Source of the DNA: Candidatus Nitrosopumilus sp.
Lineage (GTDB): Archaea; Thermoproteota; Nitrososphaeria; Nitrososphaerales; Nitrosopumilaceae
Assembly (NCBI GenBank): GCA_029941825.1
Contig: JAPYTM010000025.1
Coordinates: forward strand, 1-10,560
Direction of reading: 5' to 3'
Length of the DNA: 10,560 nucleotides
Made by a program: the position numbers and the translations under genes. Under the pieces are notes generated by a model. It saw nothing but the letters and a program-made list of their open reading frames with translations, was not told the origin of the DNA and did no database searches. Shown here piece after piece: positions 6,400-10,560 of the stretch; position 1 is the stretch's first letter; each line of letters starts with the position of its first letter.

Positions 6400-6428
6400 A
6401 TCTTTACCATATTTTTTAAAATCTTTAC
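6400..6428. repeat. Short direct repeat in the divergent spacer
   Basis: ATCTTTAC occurs at 6400-6407 and 6421-6428, start to start 21 bp, about two helical turns, so the two copies face the same side of the DNA. This could be a regulator site, but in such AT-rich DNA an 8-bp match may be chance. Confidence 0.3.
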
Positions 6429-6521
6429 ATTTATTGAAATTTTTAGTAATTGTTATTTTTTAATGCCTAAAATAATTTACACACATCTAGTCTATAGTTA
6501 AATATTTTTCACAGCCTCTTC

Positions 6522-6529
6522 CTAAATAC
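6522..6529 (+). promoter_or_regulatory. TATA-like box for the DUF5679 gene
   Basis: CTAAATAC is centred about 27 nt before the ATG at 6553, supporting a leaderless mRNA for this very small gene. Confidence 0.5.
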
Positions 6530-6552
6530 CAGCAAGTTTGACAAATTTTAGA

Positions 6553-6705
6553 ATGGTTACAGCATATTGCGTAAAATGTAGAGAAAAAAGGGATATCAAA
6601 GATCCTAAAGAAACTACACTCAAAAATGGACGTCCTGCCGTAAAAGGCACATGTCCTACATGTGGAACTAATGTTTTCCGTATCGGAAAGATGCCTGAAG
6701 AATAA
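6553..6705 (+). CDS. Small DUF5679-type zinc-ribbon protein (50 aa)
   Basis: Short gene easily missed because of its size. The 50-aa product starts MVTAYCVKC and ends CPTCGTNVFRIGKMPEE, with two CxxC pairs (C6/C9 and C34/C37) that form a probable zinc ribbon. Between them is a basic segment with the DPKE and LKNGRPAVKG patterns typical of DUF5679, a small archaeal and bacterial domain of unknown function. The basic residues and single zinc ribbon suggest nucleic-acid or ribosome binding, which is inference. A TATA-like box lies 27 nt before the ATG. It precedes aIF2-beta by 69 nt, on the same strand. Two minus-strand frames over the same DNA look like non-coding shadows. Confidence 0.88.
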   Translation: MVTAYCVKCREKRDIKDPKETTLKNGRPAVKGTCPTCGTNVFRIGKMPEE

Positions 6706-6744
6706 TCTATAACAAAAGCCACACGCTTTCTCTTTTTCAAAACC

Positions 6745-6750
6745 CATATA
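6745..6750 (+). promoter_or_regulatory. TATA-like box for the aIF2-beta gene
   Basis: CATATA is centred about 27 nt before the GTG at 6775. No comparable element precedes the longer GTG start at 6751, so this site decides the start choice. Confidence 0.5.
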
Positions 6751-6774
6751 GTGTACAATCTTCATCATTTTTTA

Positions 6775-7197
6775 GTGACTAAAATAGAATATGAGAGTCT
6801 ACTCAAACGTATTAAAGATAAACTAGGTGATACTGACAAAGAATCTTCTACTAGATTTGAGCTTCCTATTGTAGATGTAATGTGGGAAGGTCAAAAGACT
6901 TTTTTGCGTAATTTTTCAGAATTTCCAAAAATATTACGAAGAGATCCTGACAAAGTTCTTCAGTATTTATCAAAAGAATTTGCAGTTCCTGCTGAAAAAT
7001 TAGGTGATAAGGCAATGTTTGTTGGTAGACGAGCGCCTGATGATTTTACAAGATTGTTTCAAATTTATGTCAAGGATTATCTTGAATGTCATACATGTAA
7101 AAGCCCTGACACAAAAATTCTAAAAGAAAATCGTATTTCATTTTTAATTTGTGAAGCATGTGGTGCAAAATCTACTCTAAAAGGCAAGTATGCATGA
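6775..7197 (+). CDS. Translation initiation factor aIF2 subunit beta
   Basis: Beta subunit of the heterotrimeric factor that brings initiator Met-tRNA to the small ribosomal subunit; cytosolic. The 140-aa protein has the family order: an N-terminal helix (TKIEYESLLKRI) that contacts the gamma subunit, the central alpha/beta domain with KTFLRNF at 41-47 and the LSKEF segment at 65-69, and a C-terminal zinc ribbon with C105/C108 and C126/C129. The length matches archaeal homologues. I choose the GTG at 6775 over the in-frame GTG at 6751, because the extra eight residues are not family-like and a TATA-like box lies 27 nt before 6775. Its TGA overlaps the ATG of the DUF424 gene (ATGA), so translation is coupled. 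Confidence 0.93.
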   Translation: MTKIEYESLLKRIKDKLGDTDKESSTRFELPIVDVMWEGQKTFLRNFSEFPKILRRDPDKVLQYLSKEFAVPAEKLGDKAMFVGRRAPDDFTRLFQIYVKDYLECHTCKSPDTKILKENRISFLICEACGAKSTLKGKYA

Positions 7198-7493
7198 TGC
7201 AATTTTCAGTTAGAGTAACAGATTATCAAAAAAATACAATGCTCAATATTTGTGATGCTGATTTGTTAGGAAAAAATATTGTTCAAGATAAATTAAATAT
7301 GAATATTAGTAAAAACTATTACGGAGAAAAACTAGTTGAAAAAGAAGAAGCTACAACATTACTAAAAAAATCTTCAATCATCAATATGGTTGGAAAAGAA
7401 ACAGTTTCTTTATCTGTAAAACTTGGAATTGGTTCAGAGACTGGAATAAAAACAATTTCAAATATTCCTTTTCTGATCATTTTCAAAGCATAG
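7194..7493 (+). CDS. DUF424 family protein
   Basis: A 99-aa archaeal protein that matches DUF424 by pattern: an N-terminal strand (FSVRVTDYQ), then ICDADLLGK at 19-27, NYYGEKLVEKEEA at 41-53 and the SIINMVGKETVSL stretch at 61-73. The function is not established. The gene is joined to aIF2-beta by an ATGA overlap, and I recall that DUF424 genes lie next to aIF2-beta in other archaea too, which suggests a role in translation or RNA binding. The protein has a single cysteine, no membrane segment and is predicted cytosolic. The frame extends upstream to 7158 inside aIF2-beta, but the tandem ATG at 7194 is the natural coupled start. Confidence 0.88.
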   Translation: MMQFSVRVTDYQKNTMLNICDADLLGKNIVQDKLNMNISKNYYGEKLVEKEEATTLLKKSSIINMVGKETVSLSVKLGIGSETGIKTISNIPFLIIFKA

Positions 7494-7499
7494 GATGTA
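7194..7499 (+). other. aIF2-beta/DUF424 junction and DUF424 transcript end region
   Basis: The 4-nt ATGA overlap at 7194-7197 couples aIF2-beta to the downstream frame. Two ATG codons in a row (7194 and 7197) can start the DUF424 protein, and they differ by one methionine only. Confidence 0.4.
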
Positions 7500-7537
7500 G
7501 TTTGATTTTATTTTTAATTAATACATTATTTTTAGTT
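7500..7537 (+). terminator. T-rich archaeal-type terminator after DUF424
   Basis: Just after the DUF424 stop the plus strand has several T runs (TTTT at 7506-7509, TTTTT at 7511-7516 and again near 7529-7533) without a GC-rich hairpin, which is how archaeal RNA polymerase typically terminates. A new promoter follows before rio1. Confidence 0.45.
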
Positions 7538-7551
7538 TCAAAAGAAATCCA

Positions 7552-7559
7552 TTTTATCT
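7552..7559 (+). promoter_or_regulatory. TATA-like box for the rio1-KH-top6B unit
   Basis: TTTTATCT is centred about 25 nt before the rio1 ATG at 7580. It is probably the promoter for the three overlapping genes downstream, since no further box is apparent within them. Confidence 0.5.
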
Positions 7560-7579
7560 AGTATGGTGAATGTTGTTTA

Positions 7580-8359
7580 ATGACTGATGTAATTAGTAAA
7601 AAATTAGAATCAAAGATCGATAGAAAATTAGCTTCAAAATCTAAGCGAAAACATTTACCTGATGGTTTCAAAAAAGGAAAAGTTGTCAATGAGGTTTTAG
7701 ACAAACCTACTGTTATGACTCTTTACAAAATGATAACAGATCATATTATTGCATATGTCAATGGGCCTATAAGTGCTGGAAAAGAATCTGTTGTTTTTTG
7801 GGGTGTAGATGAAAATGATGTGAATGTTGCTTTGAAAATTTATTTAGTAACTACTTCAAATTTTAAAAAACGTGAACCATACATTACTGGAGATCCTAGA
7901 TTTTCACATCTAAGAAAAGGCACAAAAAATCTAGTCTATTTATGGGCACGAAAAGAATTTCGTAACTTAATTCAATGTTTTGATGCTGGAATTCCTGTTC
8001 CTGAGCCTCTATATGTCACAAATAATGTCTTGGCAATGAATTTTGTAGGTAAAAATGGGGTCCCTGCTAAATCTTTGTTAGTTTCAGAGGTAGATGAAGA
8101 TGATTATAAACAAGCAATTACAATTATCAAGGATCTATATCATAAAGCAAAATTAGTACATGGTGATTATTCAGAATATAATATTTTTAAAACAGCAAAT
8201 GGTTTGATGGTTTTTGATTTAGGTTCTGCAGTTGATCTTAGACATCCTAATTCTAAGAATTTTCTTAAACGAGATATTTATAACATTTCACGTTTCTTCG
8301 TTAAAAGAGGAATCACTGTTGAAGATCAAGACATCTTATTTGAGGAAATTGTAAAATGA
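7580..8359 (+). CDS. rio1: RIO1-type serine/threonine protein kinase/ATPase
   Basis: Atypical kinase of the RIO1 family; the eukaryotic members act as ATPases in late 40S ribosomal subunit maturation. Seen in the 259-aa product: a basic N-terminal segment, the RIO phosphate loop SAGKESVVF at 65-73, the ATP-anchoring Lys86 in ALKIY, the RIO1 flexible-loop signature from 90 to 113 (KKREPYITGDPRF), the EFRNL and AGIPVPEP segments at 126-143, the catalytic loop VHGDYSEYN at 193-201 with D196 and N201, and the metal-binding Asp213 in VFDLGSAVD. All key residues are present, so it should be active. The stop overlaps the ATG of the KH gene by 4 nt, tying the kinase to a probable ribosome-assembly partner. 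Confidence 0.94.
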   Translation: MTDVISKKLESKIDRKLASKSKRKHLPDGFKKGKVVNEVLDKPTVMTLYKMITDHIIAYVNGPISAGKESVVFWGVDENDVNVALKIYLVTTSNFKKREPYITGDPRFSHLRKGTKNLVYLWARKEFRNLIQCFDAGIPVPEPLYVTNNVLAMNFVGKNGVPAKSLLVSEVDEDDYKQAITIIKDLYHKAKLVHGDYSEYNIFKTANGLMVFDLGSAVDLRHPNSKNFLKRDIYNISRFFVKRGITVEDQDILFEEIVK

Positions 8360-8928
8360 GTTTTGAAAAATTAATTCGTATTCCAAATGATCGAATAGCT
8401 GTAGTAATTGGAAAGTCTGGAACTGTAAAACTAAAAATTGAAGAATTATGTCATGTTAATTTAGATATTGACGGTGACACAGGTCAAGTTTTAATAAAAT
8501 CTCACGGTGATGTTGAAAATATTCAACCTTTCAAAGCGATGGAAATTGTTACGGCAATTGGTAGGGGATTTTCTCCTGAAAATGCAATGACTTTGTTAGA
8601 AGGTGAAAATGCATTACATGTAATAGATCTTAGAGAGTTTGCAGGAAAATCTAATGCAAATATTGAAAGGATTAAAGGGAGACTTATTGGAGAAAGTGGT
8701 AGAGCCAGACGAAATATGGAAAATCTTAGCGGCACACATATCTCAATTTATGGAAGAACTGTTTCAATTATTGGGGATTCAAGTAAATTACGATTAGCAG
8801 TTGATGCAATATCCTCTATTTCAAGTGGAAGTATGCATGGAGTAGTTTACAGTAAATTAGAATCTGCAAATAGACGAGAAAAACAAGAAAGAATGAAACT
8901 GTGGGAAGATCAAGATGTCTTCGATTAA
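8356..8928 (+). CDS. Dim2/Pno1-like two-KH-domain RNA-binding protein
   Basis: RNA-binding protein of 190 aa with two KH domains. The first has VIGKSG at 17-22 (GxxG loop 19-22) and the second LIGESGRARR at 110-119 (GxxG 112-115). The order and the linker with GFSPENA at 71-77 match archaeal Dim2 and eukaryotic Pno1/Dim2, which bind the 3' end of small-subunit rRNA and assist Nob1 cleavage. The C-terminal tail is highly charged. Start and end are both coupled: its ATG overlaps the rio1 stop (ATGA) and its last 14 nt overlap the top6B start. Co-occurrence with RIO1 supports a role in 30S maturation, by analogy with the eukaryotic pathway. Confidence 0.92.
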   Translation: MSFEKLIRIPNDRIAVVIGKSGTVKLKIEELCHVNLDIDGDTGQVLIKSHGDVENIQPFKAMEIVTAIGRGFSPENAMTLLEGENALHVIDLREFAGKSNANIERIKGRLIGESGRARRNMENLSGTHISIYGRTVSIIGDSSKLRLAVDAISSISSGSMHGVVYSKLESANRREKQERMKLWEDQDVFD

Positions 8929-10560
8929 AGAACAATTTAATCAAATTTCTCCTAGCGAATTTTTTTACAGTAATCGTGATTTAGCGGGTTTTAGTAATCC
9001 TACACGATCCCTTTATACTGCTGTTAGAGAATTTGTTGAAAATGCATTAGATGCATGTGATCAAAAAGGGATTCTTCCTGATGTTCATTTGTCCATTAAG
9101 GCTGTGGATCCTGATAAACCTGATCCAAAACCCTACATTCTTACTGTAAAAGATAATGGTCCTGGGATAGATGCAGAACATATTCCTCTTGCTTTTGGAA
9201 CTGTACTTTATGGTTCAAAATTTGGATTAAAACAAGCTAGGGGTATGTTTGGTCTCGGTGCTACTATGGCAATTCTATATGGGCAGATTACAACAAACAA
9301 ACCTGTAATAGTAAAAAGTTCTGTAGATGGGGAAAATCAAGATGTATTTGAACTGTTATTGGACATTAAACGAAATAAACCTGTAATTGTGAAACACACT
9401 ACAAAAGAAATCTCAAAAAAAGGACTTTCTGTTAGTATTTGTTTAGAAGGTGATTATTCAAAAGCAGGCATTAAAATTCGAGATTATGTATATGAAACTT
9501 CTTTGATTACACCTTATGCAACAATAACTTTTGATGACCCTAAAGGACAAAAATTTTCTCATCCACGATTTGTAAAAAATATTCCTCCACCCCCAACAAT
9601 AATCAGACCACATCCACATGGAATTGATGTTGAAAGGATACGAAGAATGATAGTTGAATCACAATTTGAAATTCCAAGTATTGATGATGCAATAATTGAA
9701 AAAGTTAGAAAAGATTTAGGTTTGTCAAAGAAAAATCTTGGTTTCACAGCAATCATGGAAAAGGCAAAGAAAAAATGGAAAACTCTTCCACGTCAAATTA
9801 AAGTAGTTATTGCTTTAATGTCATTTTTAAAAATGGATTTTGAAAAATTAAACAAAATAAAGATTGAAGATATTGATATGCCTAACAAAAAATTATTCTA
9901 TTGGGATTTTGGTGATTCACAATCAAAGTCAATTGATATGGATCCTGAGAGTATGTATTACAAACAACTAACTAATACTGTTCAAGGTGAGCCTCTTACC
10001 ACATTTTTAACAAAAAGATTTCAAAGAATAGGTCCTACTACTGCCATAAAATTTGCACAATTTGCAAAATTCAAACCTGAAAAACGAATGGGCACTATGA
10101 CAAACCAAGAGTTAGTTAATCTTAGTGACTCTCTTCAAAAATTTGATGATTTTCTTGCACCTGATTCAAGCTGTCTGGCACCATTAGGTGCAGACCCTCT
10201 AGAAAAAGGAATTAAAAAATTCTTTAATCCTGATTTTACAGCTGTGGTTCAACGTCCAGCCTCTGCCTATTCTGGATTCCCTTTCATTATTGAGATGGGT
10301 ATTGCTTATGGTGGTGAAATTAAATCTGGTGGGCCTCATGTTTATCGATTTGCCAATAGAATTCCATTATTGTATGATGAAGGCAGTGATGTAGTCCTCA
10401 AAGTTGTTCATGACACTGATTGGGGTAGATACAAAATAAAAGGTGAACCTCCATTTGTTATTGTATCTCATATTTGTTCTACTAGAATTCCGTATAAGAC
10501 AGCAGGAAAAGAAAATGTAGCTGATAGACCAGAAATTGAACGAGAATTAAGATTAGCATT
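8915..10560 (+). CDS. top6B: DNA topoisomerase VI subunit B, 3' end cut by window
   Basis: ATP-binding subunit of the archaeal type IIB topoisomerase, which with subunit A relaxes and decatenates DNA. The frame is open from the ATG at 8915 to the window end, giving 548 complete codons; the C-terminus is missing. The N-terminal GHKL ATPase fold shows EFVENALDAC at 39-48 (N-box, catalytic Glu39 and Asn43), DNGPGI at 80-85, LYGSKF at 98-103 and RGMFGLGAT at 109-117 for the lid. The H2TH region is around 355-405 (FLTKRFQRIGP), and the transducer domain begins near 446 with RPASAYSGFPF, followed by the NRIPLLYDEG stretch. The start overlaps the KH gene by 14 nt. Subunit A would be expected just downstream, outside the window. 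Confidence 0.95.
   Translation, partial: MSSIKEQFNQISPSEFFYSNRDLAGFSNPTRSLYTAVREFVENALDACDQKGILPDVHLSIKAVDPDKPDPKPYILTVKDNGPGIDAEHIPLAFGTVLYGSKFGLKQARGMFGLGATMAILYGQITTNKPVIVKSSVDGENQDVFELLLDIKRNKPVIVKHTTKEISKKGLSVSICLEGDYSKAGIKIRDYVYETSLITPYATITFDDPKGQKFSHPRFVKNIPPPPTIIRPHPHGIDVERIRRMIVESQFEIPSIDDAIIEKVRKDLGLSKKNLGFTAIMEKAKKKWKTLPRQIKVVIALMSFLKMDFEKLNKIKIEDIDMPNKKLFYWDFGDSQSKSIDMDPESMYYKQLTNTVQGEPLTTFLTKRFQRIGPTTAIKFAQFAKFKPEKRMGTMTNQELVNLSDSLQKFDDFLAPDSSCLAPLGADPLEKGIKKFFNPDFTAVVQRPASAYSGFPFIIEMGIAYGGEIKSGGPHVYRFANRIPLLYDEGSDVVLKVVHDTDWGRYKIKGEPPFVIVSHICSTRIPYKTAGKENVADRPEIERELRLA

Larger units (their letters stand above)
6305..6552. other. Divergent intergenic region, AT-rich, 248 nt
   Basis: This is the longest non-coding stretch in the window. 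It holds the TATA-like boxes of the two flanking genes at its ends, an 8-bp direct repeat ATCTTTAC at 6400-6407 and 6421-6428 (21 bp apart), and a small palindrome TTGTTAAACAA at 6360-6370. I see no tRNA, no stable GC-rich hairpin and no convincing small reading frame. Confidence 0.6.

Noticed and set aside
6487..6768. Two minus-strand frames (93 and 78 aa) over the DUF5679 gene
   Set aside because: The plus strand encodes a family-like zinc-ribbon protein with promoter; the minus frames are Phe/Cys-rich shadows.
6751..6774. Longer GTG start of aIF2-beta
   Set aside because: The added eight residues do not resemble the family N-terminus, and the TATA-like box would overlap the start.
7563..7580. 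Five-codon reading frame (ATG to TAA) just before rio1
   Set aside because: It lies between the TATA-like box and the rio1 ATG, probably upstream of the transcript start, so it would not be in the mRNA.
8523..8735. 70-aa minus-strand frame inside the KH gene
   Set aside because: It is antisense to both conserved KH regions and has no independent support.
9559..9756. 65-aa minus-strand frame inside top6B
   Set aside because: It lies within a continuous, motif-rich topoisomerase frame and has no promoter.
1..10560. tRNA, rRNA, CRISPR array, transposon ends or a defence island
   Set aside because: No cloverleaf-like GC-rich segment, regularly spaced repeat, terminal inverted repeat, transposase, nuclease or toxin motif was seen; coding density is high and composition uniform.

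Overview
The window is archaeal chromosomal DNA. Direct evidence is a set of archaeal or archaeal/eukaryotic informational genes: translation factor aIF2 subunit beta, a DUF424 protein, a RIO1-type kinase, a Dim2/Pno1-like two-KH protein and DNA topoisomerase VI subunit B. A short archaeal-type adenylosuccinate synthetase also fits. The strongly AT-rich composition, leaderless promoters and several proteins that look restricted to one lineage suggest a mesophilic marine or soil Thaumarchaeote (Nitrososphaeria, probably Nitrosopumilales). The phylum-level call is an inference from protein character, since no ammonia-oxidation gene is present. No mobile element, CRISPR array, tRNA or rRNA was seen, and this reads as core chromosome.

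Layout. (1) 35-2595: a small four-cysteine YggX-like protein (+) meets a lineage-specific helical-repeat protein (-) tail to tail; that gene is divergent from purA (+), which is followed by an unrecognised 228-aa protein. (2) 2576-3316: pyrF overlaps the end of the 228-aa gene, so purine and pyrimidine nucleotide synthesis genes lie close together. (3) 3296-6304, all minus strand: an exported or membrane-anchored 166-aa protein, a DUF373 membrane protein, a cis-polyprenyl diphosphate synthase and a Nudix hydrolase. The last two overlap by 4 nt, and the Nudix 3' end overlaps the pyrF 3' end by 21 nt. (4) 6553-10560, all plus strand: a 50-aa zinc-ribbon protein (DUF5679), aIF2-beta, DUF424, then rio1, the KH protein and top6B. 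The last three overlap each other and look like one transcription unit; top6B runs off the right edge.

How the genes work together. The right half is an information-processing block: translation initiation (aIF2-beta), probable small-subunit ribosome maturation (RIO1 with the Dim2-like KH protein) and DNA topology (topo VI). The middle block concerns polyprenyl lipid carriers and membrane proteins. Most transcription units show a TATA-like box about 25-28 nt before the chosen start codon, the signature of leaderless archaeal mRNAs. I used that spacing to choose starts, including two GTG starts and two shorter starts.

Points most worth a second look: the cis-prenyltransferase reading frame has its catalytic N-terminal motif upstream of the only in-frame ATG, with no ATG, GTG or TTG to start it; the first gene is a YggX-like protein with an added four-cysteine arrangement; the 153-aa protein appears to be built of roughly 37-residue helical repeats; and rio1, the KH gene and top6B are chained by overlaps. 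I did not find evidence of a wholly new multi-gene system such as a defence island.
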